From Metarhizobium sp964253915 (lineage in GTDB: Bacteria > Pseudomonadota > Alphaproteobacteria > Rhizobiales > Rhizobiaceae): a DNA stretch of 64,000 nt. The DNA is taken from positions 620,001 through 684,000 of the forward strand of contig NZ_CAXUSG020000002.1 of assembly GCF_964253915.1 (NCBI RefSeq), read 5' to 3'. Below are positions 33,362-42,114 of the stretch, one piece after another; position 1 is the stretch's first letter; each line of letters starts with the position of its first letter. The position numbers and the translations under genes were made by a program. The notes under the pieces were generated by a model. That model did not search any database. It had not been told where the DNA came from and was given only the letters and a program-made list of their open reading frames with translations.

Positions 33362-34189
33362 TCAGCCCCGATTTTGATGGTGCAACCTGCCTCCGGTCAG
33401 CCTTTCACGCAGCTGCGCCACGAGTGCCAGCAGCTTGGGGCCGACAGCCTTGCGGCAATGGTCGGCGGGCAGGATATCGACGATCCCGCCGCAGGTCAGC
33501 GCCACCGTCGGCGAACCGTCGGCGGGATGAAAGGTGACGCCGACGGCATTGATGTAGCTGTGCCAGGAACCGAAGGCCGTCACGAAACCATGCTCGGCCC
33601 TGTCCCGGATCGCCTGGTCGAGATTTGCGGCAAGACGTTCGCTGCCTTGAACATCCGCCCGCTTCAGTGCCTCGACGAGCGTGCCACGTTTTTCTCCGTC
33701 GAGACCGGCGAGATAGGCGAGACCCATGGCCGTTCGCGCCAGCGGTATGCGCGATCCGACATTGAGCTGCAGCGTGACCGGCGACATCGAGCGGCAATTG
33801 GCGAGATAGACCATTTCAAGCCCGTCGCGGGTGCCCAGCGCTACGGCAGCACCGGTCCAGTCCGCAAGTTCCTGCATCAGCGGCCGTGCCATATGGATGA
33901 TCGGGTTGGAACTCAGCGCCGAATAGCCGAGAGAGACGGTCGCCGCGCCGATGCTGTAGCGGCCGAGCGCCGCGTCATAATGCAGGTAGCCCAAGCTGAC
34001 GAGGGTGGAGGTCAGTCGCGAGACGGTCGCCGCGGCCAGCCCGGTTCGTTCGATCAACTCCTGATTTCCCAGCGTCGCGTCATCGGGCGTGAAGGCGCGC
34101 AATATGTCGAGGCCGCGCGTGAGCGAGGCTGACGAATTTCCGGAGCTTGCCGGCTCGGCACTTTCAGTCGACTTGCTTCGCTTTCGCAA
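33362..34189 (-). CDS. IclR-family transcriptional regulator
   Basis: The 275-residue regulator has a winged helix (LGNQELIERTGLAAATVSRL, LGRYSIG) and an effector domain (MQELADWTGAAVALGTRDGL, ARTAMGLAYLAGL, INAVGVTF). It lies between the acyl-CoA dehydrogenase (convergent end, 2 bases) and the CoA-transferase (divergent). Two near-identical 15-bp sequences in the promoter regions on both sides (32134 and 34226) make it the likely regulator of the E1, acyl-CoA dehydrogenase, CoA-transferase and aldehyde dehydrogenase genes. Confidence 0.92.
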   Translation of the reverse strand: MRKRSKSTESAEPASSGNSSASLTRGLDILRAFTPDDATLGNQELIERTGLAAATVSRLTSTLVSLGYLHYDAALGRYSIGAATVSLGYSALSSNPIIHMARPLMQELADWTGAAVALGTRDGLEMVYLANCRSMSPVTLQLNVGSRIPLARTAMGLAYLAGLDGEKRGTLVEALKRADVQGSERLAANLDQAIRDRAEHGFVTAFGSWHSYINAVGVTFHPADGSPTVALTCGGIVDILPADHCRKAVGPKLLALVAQLRERLTGGRLHHQNRG

Positions 34190-34225
34190 CCTGCCCGACT
34201 CCCACCGCAGCCACTCAAATCAAAA

Positions 34226-34240
34226 ATGGAAATTAATTTC
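34226..34240. promoter_or_regulatory. Putative IclR-type operator between iclR and the CoA-transferase
   Basis: ATGGAAATTAATTTC contains the perfect palindrome GAAATTAATTTC and matches the sequence at 32134-32148 at 14 of 15 positions. AT-rich palindromes of this kind stand out sharply against the GC-rich surroundings. Confidence 0.55.
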
Positions 34241-34307
34241 AATTATGTTGACGGTTTGGGCGGCGCTTGTCAATATTGCCGCCACACGACCCTTTGGGAA
34301 GATCATC

Positions 34308-35528
34308 ATGACGCAGCCAAAGATGCCGCTTGCGGGCATACGCATTCTCGATTTTAGCCGTGTGCTGGCGGGTCCCTGGGCGACGATGAGCCTTGCGGAT
34401 CTTGGTGCCGACGTCTGGAAGATCGAGAACATTGTCGGCGGCGACGACACGCGCGCCTGGTCTGTTCCCAACTACAAGGGTGTGAGCACCTATTATCTCT
34501 GCGCCAACCGCGGCAAGCAGAGCATAGCGCTCGACCTCAAGAACCCGAAGGGCCTGCAGGTCGCGCTCGACCTTGCGGCGAAGGCGGATGTCATCGTCGA
34601 GAATTTCACCGCCGGCACCGCCGACCGCCTCGGCATCGGCTACGAGGCGATCCGCGCCCTCAATCCCGGCATCGTCTACTGCTCGATCTCGGGCTACGGG
34701 CAGACCGGGCCTGAGCGCGACAGGCCGGGTTACGACTTCATCATGCAGGCCGAAAGCGGCCTGATGTCGATCACCGGCGAAGTGGATGGACCGTCGAACC
34801 GGCTCGGCGTCGCATTCACCGATGTCGTCGCCGGCATGATCGCCACCCAGTCGATCCTCGCGGCCCTCTATCAGCGGCGCGACACCGGGGAAGGCCAGCA
34901 TGTCGATGTGGCGCTTCTGGATTCGGCGCTCAACATGCTCATCAACGTCGGCACCGGTTATCTCAATGCTGGCGTCGAACCGAAGCGTTATGGCAACGCC
35001 CATCCGACGGTGGTTCCCTATCAGGTATTCGACGCCTCGGACGGCGTCTTCGCCCTTGCCGTCGGCAATGACCGGATCTTCCGGAGTTTCTGCGAGCAGG
35101 TGATCGGCCGGCCGGACATGGCCGGCGATCCGCGCTTCCTGACAGCGCATCTGCGGGCCGTCAACCGCGACAGCTTGATCCCGGTGCTGATCGACATCCT
35201 CAAACAGCAGACCTGCCAGCATTGGCTCGACGCCTGCCAGCAGGCGAACGTGCCGGCCGGCCGGGTCAAGACGGTGTCCGAGGCGCTGCAAAGCCCAAGC
35301 GTTCTCGAGCGCGGCGTCATCCAGCAACTGGAGCATCCCGAATTGGGTCCTGTCCGGCTCATCCGCCCCGCCCATGGGCTGGAATGCCAGCAGGACCTCA
35401 AGCCCAAGGCGCCGCCCATGCTGGGTGAAGATACGCGGGGGGTACTCGAAACCGTTCTCGAACTCTCCGCACACGAGATCGATGCGCTTGCGGCAGCAGG
35501 CGCCATCGCCTGCCACGACGCCCCGTGA
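34308..35528 (+). CDS. Class III CoA-transferase (CaiB/BaiF family)
   Basis: The 406-residue protein has LAGIRILDFSRVLAGPWATM, ANRGKQSIALDLKNP, and GYDFIMQAESGLMSITGE, where Asp143 matches the acyl-carrying Asp of the family, and SISGYGQTGP. It moves CoA between carboxylic acids, activating the substrate for the acyl-CoA dehydrogenase; relatives use succinyl-CoA with dicarboxylic or hydroxy acids. The ATG at 34308 has GGGAAG upstream and excludes a long 5' extension that overlaps the regulator gene. Followed by the aldehyde dehydrogenase, 26 bases apart. Confidence 0.92.
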   Translation: MTQPKMPLAGIRILDFSRVLAGPWATMSLADLGADVWKIENIVGGDDTRAWSVPNYKGVSTYYLCANRGKQSIALDLKNPKGLQVALDLAAKADVIVENFTAGTADRLGIGYEAIRALNPGIVYCSISGYGQTGPERDRPGYDFIMQAESGLMSITGEVDGPSNRLGVAFTDVVAGMIATQSILAALYQRRDTGEGQHVDVALLDSALNMLINVGTGYLNAGVEPKRYGNAHPTVVPYQVFDASDGVFALAVGNDRIFRSFCEQVIGRPDMAGDPRFLTAHLRAVNRDSLIPVLIDILKQQTCQHWLDACQQANVPAGRVKTVSEALQSPSVLERGVIQQLEHPELGPVRLIRPAHGLECQQDLKPKAPPMLGEDTRGVLETVLELSAHEIDALAAAGAIACHDAP

Positions 35529-35554
35529 CGCCCGATCGGACAAGGAAGATCGAC

Positions 35555-36991
35555 ATGCCCGCCTATCCGGATACCCTCCTCTTCATCGATGGACAGTGGA
35601 GGCCTTCGAACAGCGGCAGGACCCTTCCCGTGTTCAATCCGGCCACGGCAAAGCCGATCGGCACTGTCGCCTGGGCCGATACGAGCGATCTCGACCAGGC
35701 ACTTGACGCTTCGGTGCGCGGCTTCGAGACCTGGCGCAGCATCCCGGCATACGAACGGGCGAAACTGATGCGCCGCGCCGCCGATATCCTGCGATCCCAT
35801 GCCGAGGAGATCGCGACATGGATGACCCTGGAACAGGGAAAACCGCTCGAGCAGTCACGCCTCGAAACGCTTGCCGGCGCCGATATCATCGACTGGTTTG
35901 CCGGCGAAGCGCAGCGCGCCTACGGACAGGTCATTCCGGCGCGCGCGCCCGATGTCCTCCAGATGACGTTGAAGCTGCCGGTCGGGCCGGTCGCCGCCTT
36001 CACGCCCTGGAATTTTCCGATCAACCAGGCGGTTCGCAAGCTCTCGGCGGCGCTTGCGGCCGGATGTTCGATCATCGTCAAGGCGGCGGAGGAAACGCCC
36101 GCCTCTCCCGCAGGCCTGATCGGCGCGTTTGTCGATGCCGGCATTCCCGCCGGGGTCGTCAACCTTGTGTACGGCGTGCCGGCGGACATCTCGGAATACC
36201 TCATTCCGCATCCCGTCATCCGCAAGATCAGCTTCACCGGTTCGACCGCGGTCGGCAAGCAACTCGCATCGCTGGCGGGCCTGCATATGAAACGCGCCAC
36301 GATGGAGCTTGGCGGACATGCGCCGGTGATCGTCGCCGAGGATGCCGACCTGGAGCAGGCCGCAAAAGCCATGGTGGCGGCCAAGTTCAGAAACGCCGGG
36401 CAGATCTGCGTCGCGCCCACGCGTTTCCTCGTCCATGAAAGTGTCGCCGACAGTTTTACCGAGCGTTTCACCGCCGGCGCCCGGGCGATCCGCGTCGGCA
36501 ACGGCCTGGACGACGGCGTCGACATGGGGCCGCTTGCGAACGACCGCCGCATCCCGGCGTTGGAGGCGATGATCACCGATGCGACGGCACGCCATGCCAG
36601 GCTGGTGACCGGCGGTCGCCGGATCGGCAACGAGGGCTGGTTCTTCGAGCCGACGGTGCTCGCCGATGTGCCCACGGATGCAAGGATCATGAACGACGAG
36701 CCGTTCGGCCCGGTTGCCATCATCAACCGCTTCGCCTCGCTGGACGAGGCAATCGAGGAAGCGAACCGCCTGCCCTATGGCCTGGCGGCGTTCGGCTTCA
36801 CCCAAAGCAGCGCCACCGCGACACGTCTCGGCAACGAGGTCCTGGCCGGGATGATGAGCATCAATCATTATGGCCTTGCCCTGCCCGAAGTGCCGTTCGG
36901 CGGCATACGCGATTCCGGCTATGGGACCGAAGGCGGCTCGGAAGCGCTCGACGCCTATCTGGACACCCGTCTCGTAACCCGCAAGGGTTGA
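35555..36991 (+). CDS. Aldehyde dehydrogenase (succinate-semialdehyde dehydrogenase-like)
   Basis: The 478-residue enzyme has Asn153 (TPWNFPINQAVRK), Glu251 (MELGGHAPVIV) and Cys285 (NAGQICVAPTR). It is a second GabD-like aldehyde dehydrogenase; compared with the GabD at 16247 the catalytic Cys region reads QICVAP instead of QTCVCT, so it lacks the second cysteine nearby. It probably oxidises a semialdehyde to the acid taken by the CoA-transferase. The ATG at 35555 follows AGGAAG; a GTG overlapping the previous stop is less likely. Confidence 0.9.
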   Translation: MPAYPDTLLFIDGQWRPSNSGRTLPVFNPATAKPIGTVAWADTSDLDQALDASVRGFETWRSIPAYERAKLMRRAADILRSHAEEIATWMTLEQGKPLEQSRLETLAGADIIDWFAGEAQRAYGQVIPARAPDVLQMTLKLPVGPVAAFTPWNFPINQAVRKLSAALAAGCSIIVKAAEETPASPAGLIGAFVDAGIPAGVVNLVYGVPADISEYLIPHPVIRKISFTGSTAVGKQLASLAGLHMKRATMELGGHAPVIVAEDADLEQAAKAMVAAKFRNAGQICVAPTRFLVHESVADSFTERFTAGARAIRVGNGLDDGVDMGPLANDRRIPALEAMITDATARHARLVTGGRRIGNEGWFFEPTVLADVPTDARIMNDEPFGPVAIINRFASLDEAIEEANRLPYGLAAFGFTQSSATATRLGNEVLAGMMSINHYGLALPEVPFGGIRDSGYGTEGGSEALDAYLDTRLVTRKG

Positions 36992-37016
36992 CCGGCACCG
37001 CCCCCTGCGGGCGGCC

Positions 37017-38042
37017 TCAATAGAGATTCCGGCCGTACATGGTGGATTTCTTCGCGAAATCCTTCCGGTATTCCTGTGGGCTTTTGCGATAGACGGCGCA
37101 GAAAGCCCGGTAATAGGCCGACGGCGTGGCGAAGCCGCAGGCAAGGCCTGTCTCGCGGATGCTCATCGAACTGTAGAGCAGAAGCTCCTTGGCATGCTGC
37201 AGCCGCAGGCCCATGTAGATCTTCTTCGGGCTGGTGTTGAGATGCCGCTTGAAGAGATACTGCAGTTCGCGCACCGAAACGCCGCAGCGGTCTGCGACGG
37301 CCTCCATTTCCAGCGGCTCCTCGACCGTTTCCTCCATGATGCGTTGCGCGCGGCTCAGGACCGGATTGACCATGAAGGGCTGGCCGTTGACGATTTCGCG
37401 CTGGCGGACCTCCGCCGGGCGCGGCGCCGCATAGATCAGTTCGTTGCACACGAGATTGTAGAGCGCCTCGCCGCAGATCAGCCGCAGCATCGTCATGGAA
37501 TGATCGAGGCTGGCGGCCTGCCCGGCGCAGGTCGAGCGGTTGCGGTCGATGACATAGAGCTGTTCCACGATGCGGCTGGGCGCGGAAAATTCCCGGAGCG
37601 AAGCCATGCCCGTCCAGTGGCAGGTTGCCGCATATCCGTCCAGCAGTCCGGCCTCGGCGAGAAGCAAGGGGCCGGCATCGACGCCGCAGAGGTGCGCACC
37701 GGCGGCCGATTGACGGCGCAGCCATCTGAACAACCTGCCCTTCGCCGCCTCTGCGACGTCGTAGGTGACGAGCAGAAAGATCAGATCGTATTTCCGGCTG
37801 TCGTCGAAACTGCCGGTGACCGGCAGCGCGATATCCATGCTTGTCGGCGGCGCTTCGACATCGGCCGGAAGGAAATCGATGCTGAACAGGGCTTGTTCAC
37901 TGACCCGATTGGCAGCGCGAAACGGCTCGATCGACAGGAAGACGGTATGCAGGGAAGGCTCACGACCGATGACAAGCGCAATCGACCGCTTCCGTTCAAC
38001 CTCCAACCCCGGGGATCGGTTCGCCTCCAATGATCGTTCCAA
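37017..38042 (-). CDS. GlxA-type AraC regulator (DJ-1/PfpI plus HTH), copy 1
   Basis: The 341-residue protein has an amino-terminal class I glutamine amidotransferase-like (DJ-1/PfpI) domain (SIALVIGREPSLHTVFLSIE, YDLIFLLVTYD, AGAHLCGVDAG) and a carboxy-terminal AraC HTH pair (MEAVADRCGVSVRELQYLF, ETGLACGFATPSAYYRAF). It is divergent from the dipeptide-type binding-protein gene by 190 bases. Its paralogue at 47495-48511 lies at the other end of the cluster and shares segments such as SIEPFRAANR, RNRSTCAGQ/RDRSTCAGQ and RELQYLF. Likely activator of the cluster. Confidence 0.93.
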   Translation of the reverse strand: MERSLEANRSPGLEVERKRSIALVIGREPSLHTVFLSIEPFRAANRVSEQALFSIDFLPADVEAPPTSMDIALPVTGSFDDSRKYDLIFLLVTYDVAEAAKGRLFRWLRRQSAAGAHLCGVDAGPLLLAEAGLLDGYAATCHWTGMASLREFSAPSRIVEQLYVIDRNRSTCAGQAASLDHSMTMLRLICGEALYNLVCNELIYAAPRPAEVRQREIVNGQPFMVNPVLSRAQRIMEETVEEPLEMEAVADRCGVSVRELQYLFKRHLNTSPKKIYMGLRLQHAKELLLYSSMSIRETGLACGFATPSAYYRAFCAVYRKSPQEYRKDFAKKSTMYGRNLY

Positions 38043-38232
38043 TTATTTCTCACGCCGCATGGCTGGCTGGACACTGTTAAAAGCGTCGTTGGCCGCGTTA
38101 TTTGCACGAAAATATTCGCTTTTGTCAATAATCAGGGCTTTTTTCAGTGCCATTATCATCGTGTCGCAGCGAAGAAAGAATAGGGAACCTCGCCGCGCAG
38201 AGCCACGTCATCGGTGGATGGGAGAACAAAAA

Positions 38233-39861
38233 ATGCAGCTTAGACATCATCAGACCCGTTTTGAGTCCGTTCGTCGCCGCGCCGCCATGGCAGCGGCAGC
38301 AACAATGCTGACTGCGGTGGCCGCTTTCCCCATGGTGGGATTTGCGGCCGACAGCGGCCGACCTGTCGTCGTTGCCCGCGACATGGATCTGAACTCGCTC
38401 GACCCTGCCCGGGCCTTCTGCGATACCTGTCAGATCTACCTGAGTTCCGTTTATGACCGACTGGTCGACCTGTCTTCCGACAACAAGTCGATCGTGCCGA
38501 TGCTGGCGAAGGAATGGAGCGCCAACGACGACGCGACGGTGATCACCTTCAAGCTCGATCCGAACGGGAAATTCTCCGACGGTTCGCCCGTCGAAGCCAA
38601 GGACGTCAAGTGGACGCTCGAGCGGCTGAAGAATATCAAGGGCGGCATCGCCTACATTCTCGACAATGTGAAGTCGATTGAAACGCCGGATGCCGCAACC
38701 GTCGTCGTCACGCTGACGGCGCCCAATTCCGAATTCGTCGGCTCGCTGACCGCGCCTTATGCCGGCATCATCAATTCCGACGTGGTTGCCGAACACGGCG
38801 GCGATGCCGGTGCCGATGCCAGCACCAAGGATACGGCCGAGCAATGGCTGCTTGCCAATTCCGCCGGTGCCGGCGCCTTCGTGCTGGAAAGCTACAGCCC
38901 CAGCCATGAACTGCGGCTGAAACGCAACGAAAACTACTGGGGCAAGAAGCCGGCGGTCGGCGAATTCGTCTTCCTTCAGTCCAAGGATGCCGTCAGCCAG
39001 ACCCAGCTGCTCGAAAGCGGCAGCGCCGACATCGCCATGCAGGTCGATCCGACGACGGCGAAGAACATCACCAATGAAAACATCGTTGTCGAGACGAAGC
39101 CGTCCTTCAACATGGTCTATATTGCCCTCAGCCCGGGCGCCAAGAACCTGCCGCATGCTCTCGACGCCAAGGTTCGCGAGGCAATTGCCAGCGCCATCGA
39201 TTATGACGGCATTATCGATCTCACCGTCGACGGCAAGGCCATCAGGCTCGCAGCGCCGATTCCCAATGGGTTCCCCGGCGGTAGCGTCGGCGAGCCGATC
39301 AAGTATGACGTCGAAAAGGCCAAGGCACTGATGGCGGAAGCGGGTGCCGCCGACGGTTTCGCGCTGGACGCGACCTATCCGAACGTCAATCAGTACGGCG
39401 TCGACTACACGCTGATGATGCAGAAGATCCAGCAGGACCTGGCCGAGATCAACATCAAGCTCGAACTGGCGCCGGTTGAATTCTCCGTCTGGCGTGAAAA
39501 GGTCAATGGCGACGGCATTCCGCTGACGGCCGTGTTCTTCGCCCCGGACTATTACGGCTCGTCGCAATATGCCCAGTATTTTGCGATGATGGACGGGACT
39601 GTCTGGTACAAGCGCGCCGGCGGCAAGAGCGATCCGGCCCTCGCCAACGCTGAAACTCCGAAGATGCTTGCCGACGCTCTGGCGGCACCGGCTGACAAGA
39701 GCAGCGAGTTGTTCGGGAAACTGGCCGGCGTCATGGCGAACGACCATGTCATCCTGCCGATCCTGAGCCCCGATGCCGTGTTCGCATCCCGCAAGGGCAT
39801 CAGCGGCCTGCGTTTCAGCGCCTGCTGCAACATGGTGCTGTCGGATATCGTATCCGAGTGA
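38233..39861 (+). CDS. Dipeptide/oligopeptide-type ABC transporter substrate-binding protein
   Basis: The 542-residue SBP_bac_5 protein has an amino-terminal signal region with a twin-arginine-like VRRRAAMAAAATMLTAVAAF and cleavage likely near GFAAD. The body shows ARDMDLNSLDPARAFCDT, FKLDPNGKFSDGSPVEAKDV and NEIN-type family segments. Cys residues in CDTCQ (after the signal) are unusual and may form a disulfide. GGGAG precedes the ATG at 38233. It opens the plus-strand operon of importer, DUF1537 kinase, aldolase and aminotransferase; ligand unknown, perhaps an amino-hydroxy acid or small peptide. Confidence 0.92.
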   Translation: MQLRHHQTRFESVRRRAAMAAAATMLTAVAAFPMVGFAADSGRPVVVARDMDLNSLDPARAFCDTCQIYLSSVYDRLVDLSSDNKSIVPMLAKEWSANDDATVITFKLDPNGKFSDGSPVEAKDVKWTLERLKNIKGGIAYILDNVKSIETPDAATVVVTLTAPNSEFVGSLTAPYAGIINSDVVAEHGGDAGADASTKDTAEQWLLANSAGAGAFVLESYSPSHELRLKRNENYWGKKPAVGEFVFLQSKDAVSQTQLLESGSADIAMQVDPTTAKNITNENIVVETKPSFNMVYIALSPGAKNLPHALDAKVREAIASAIDYDGIIDLTVDGKAIRLAAPIPNGFPGGSVGEPIKYDVEKAKALMAEAGAADGFALDATYPNVNQYGVDYTLMMQKIQQDLAEINIKLELAPVEFSVWREKVNGDGIPLTAVFFAPDYYGSSQYAQYFAMMDGTVWYKRAGGKSDPALANAETPKMLADALAAPADKSSELFGKLAGVMANDHVILPILSPDAVFASRKGISGLRFSACCNMVLSDIVSE

Positions 39862-39891
39862 CATGCGGCCAGGCGGCCTGACGAAAAACGA

Positions 39892-39912
39892 CCGGAGGCG
39901 GTCCGCCTCCGG
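39892..39912 (+). terminator. Hairpin after the dipeptide-type binding-protein gene
   Basis: CCGGAGGCGG and CCGCCTCCGG (10-bp stem) are separated by a single T, so the real loop is formed by melting the top pairs. It begins 31 bases after the binding-protein stop. No U-tract follows. Likely stabilises the binding-protein message and limits read-through. Confidence 0.65.
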
Positions 39913-39924
39913 TACGGACGAGAC

Positions 39925-40030
39925 TTGGAGCAATCCCAGTAAAAGTGCGCAGCGGTTTTGCGTCGGGAATTGCGTCAAAACAAAAGGATAGAGTGTTTTC
40001 GCGTTTCGGAGAAAAGCGAAAATGCTCTAG
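39925..40030. repeat. Rhizobial-type dispersed palindromic repeat
   Basis: The stretch contains TTGGAGCAATCCCAG, GTGCGCAGCGGTTTTGCGT, GGAATTGCGTCAAAAC and the imperfect hairpin GAGTGTTTTCGC (39992 onward) with GCGAAAATGCTCT (ending 40027). I recognise this as the form of a small interspersed element repeated many times in Rhizobium/Agrobacterium-type genomes. It lies between the binding-protein and permease genes of one operon. 40031-40250 beyond it holds no gene or motif I can support. Confidence 0.65.
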
Positions 40031-40250
40031 CCAAGACATCGGCGACGGCGGAAAACGCTGTGATCGCTTCCGGCGTCGCATGCCGGTTGATCAATGCCGT
40101 GTTCTTCGCAACACTGGGCGGGTACCGGTCAAGGTGGCCGTGCGCCCTCCAGCCGGCGGGCGACGCCGCGGAAAATCGCATCGTGCTTCCGGACGTCGAT
40201 AAAGACCGGAACCCCGACCAGGAACCACCAATCGCTGGACCGAGACCATC

Positions 40251-41264
40251 ATGACCCAATACGTGTTCCGACGGTTGATCTCCATTCCCCTCCTTTTGCT
40301 GGGCGTGGCGACCGTCGCCTTCTTCCTCTCCCACTTCACCCAGGCTGACCCGTTGTCCGCCCTGGTAAGCGAGCGGCAGATGAACAATCCGGAAGTGGTG
40401 GCCGCTGCCAAGCAAAGGTGGGGTCTCGACCGCAGCCTGCCCGAACAATACATCATCTATATCAAGAATCTCGTGACCGGCGATCTCGGCGTTTCGTTTC
40501 GCACGCGTCGGCCTGTGCTGACCGATATTGCCGAGCGGTTGCCGGCGACGCTTGAACTGGTCATCTTCGCCATGCTGTTCGGCACGATCAGCGGCGTCGC
40601 GCTCGGCGTGCTCGCCTCGCGATTTCAGGACCGCCCCCTCGACTATTTCGCCCGTTTCGTGGCGCTTTTCGGCTCCACGGTGCCGGTCTTCTGGTCCGGC
40701 CTGCTGCTGCTTTACCTGTTCACCGTGAAATTCGGCTGGATCCCCGGCCCCGGCCGCCTCGATGCCCGCGCCGATCCGCCACCATTCCTGACGGGCCTGC
40801 TGATCATCGACTCGCTGGCGGCGGGGCAATTCGGCTCTTTCCTCAATGCCTTGCATCACCTCGTGCTGCCGGCCTTCGTGCTCGGCTGGTCGGTGACCGG
40901 CATCATTTCACGGCTGGTGCGGGCGAGCATGCTGGATGCGCTGGGGCAGGATTACATCCTGGCGGCGCGTGCCAAGGGCGCAGGCGGCGCGCGCACCCTG
41001 CTGCGCCACGCCCTTCCCAACGCCATGATCCCGACGCTGACGATCATCGGTTATTCCTTCGCCTACCTGATCACCGGGGCGGTGCTGACCGAGGCGGTCT
41101 TCGGCTGGCCCGGGATCGGCTCCTACGCCGTCGATTCGGCCCGAACGCTCGATTACCCCGCCATCATCGGCGTTTCGCTGATCGGCGCGTCGGCCTTCCT
41201 GCTGGCGAACCTGGTGACCGATGTCGCTTATGCCTATGCCAATCCCCGCATCAGACTGGAGTGA
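40251..41264 (+). CDS. Dipeptide-type ABC transporter permease (DppB family)
   Basis: The 337-residue protein starts QYVFRRLISIPLLLLGVATV (the first membrane segment typical of DppB), then WGLDRSLPEQYIIYIKNLVTGDLG and the EAA loop YILAARAKGAGGARTLLRHALPN that contacts the ATPases. It forms the channel with DppC-type 41269-42111. The gap of 389 bases to the binding-protein gene is filled by the hairpin and dispersed repeat. The ribosome-binding site before the ATG is weak. Confidence 0.92.
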   Translation: MTQYVFRRLISIPLLLLGVATVAFFLSHFTQADPLSALVSERQMNNPEVVAAAKQRWGLDRSLPEQYIIYIKNLVTGDLGVSFRTRRPVLTDIAERLPATLELVIFAMLFGTISGVALGVLASRFQDRPLDYFARFVALFGSTVPVFWSGLLLLYLFTVKFGWIPGPGRLDARADPPPFLTGLLIIDSLAAGQFGSFLNALHHLVLPAFVLGWSVTGIISRLVRASMLDALGQDYILAARAKGAGGARTLLRHALPNAMIPTLTIIGYSFAYLITGAVLTEAVFGWPGIGSYAVDSARTLDYPAIIGVSLIGASAFLLANLVTDVAYAYANPRIRLE

Positions 41265-41268
41265 TCCC

Positions 41269-42111
41269 ATGTCCATCGCAACAGGCGCAAGAGCGCATTG
41301 GATCACCAGCCTGACACTTCGCCCCGCTCTGGTCGTCGGTCTCGTCATCGTCGTCTTCTGGATCGTCGTGGCGCTGACGATCGATGTGTGGTCCGTTTAC
41401 GATCCCCTGAAGATCGTCGCCCGCAAGCTGCAGTCGCCGTCGTTGCGGCACTGGCTCGGTACGGACGCGCTCGGCCGCGACGTCATGACCCGCACGCTGT
41501 ACGGCGTCCGCTATTCGCTGAGCATTTCCGTCGTGGTGGTCGTCTGTTCCGTCGCCATCGGCTCGGTGGTCGGCGCAATCGCCGGGTTTTTCGGCGGCTG
41601 GACGGACAGCATATTGATGCGCATCGTCGACGTCACATTATCGTTTCCGCCGGTCCTGCTGGCCATGGCGGTCGCCGCGTCGCTCGGGCCGGGCCTGCAG
41701 AATGCTGCGATTGCCGTCATCGTGGTGTGGTGGCCGGTCTATGCGCGCCTGATGCGCGGCCAGGTGCTGGACGTCATTTCCCGCGATCATATCGAGGCGG
41801 CCCGTGCCGGCGGCGCCTCCTCCTATCGCCTGCTGACCAAGCATATCCTGCCGCTGTCCTGGACGCCGACGATCATCAGCGCCACGATGGATTTCGGCCA
41901 GGTCGTGCTTCTGGCGGCGTCGCTCAGCTTCATCGGACTGGGCGCGCAGCCGCCGTCGCCGGAATGGGGCGCGATGATCTCCGACGGCGCGGCGCATTTC
42001 TACTCCTGGTGGGTCGCCTTCGGCCCCGGCATGGCCATCCTGACACTCGGGCTGGGCTTCAATTTCATCGGTGACGCGCTGCGCGACATCCTCGATCCGA
42101 GGGAGCACTGA
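41269..42111 (+). CDS. Dipeptide-type ABC transporter permease (DppC family)
   Basis: The 280-residue protein has WLGTDALGRDVMTRTLYGVRYSL, typical of DppC, and the EAA loop HIEAARAGGASSYRLLTKHILP. The ATG at 41269 follows GGAGTGA formed at the end of dppB, 4 bases after the stop, and is preferred to an upstream ATG inside dppB. Carboxy-terminal NFIGDALRDILDPRE is family-typical. Confidence 0.93.
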   Translation: MSIATGARAHWITSLTLRPALVVGLVIVVFWIVVALTIDVWSVYDPLKIVARKLQSPSLRHWLGTDALGRDVMTRTLYGVRYSLSISVVVVVCSVAIGSVVGAIAGFFGGWTDSILMRIVDVTLSFPPVLLAMAVAASLGPGLQNAAIAVIVVWWPVYARLMRGQVLDVISRDHIEAARAGGASSYRLLTKHILPLSWTPTIISATMDFGQVVLLAASLSFIGLGAQPPSPEWGAMISDGAAHFYSWWVAFGPGMAILTLGLGFNFIGDALRDILDPREH

Positions 42112-42114
42112 GAC

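Noticed and set aside
39958..40254. A 98-codon plus-strand frame between the binding-protein and permease genes
   Set aside because: It begins inside the dispersed repeat and reads into the permease start; composition gives no coding support.
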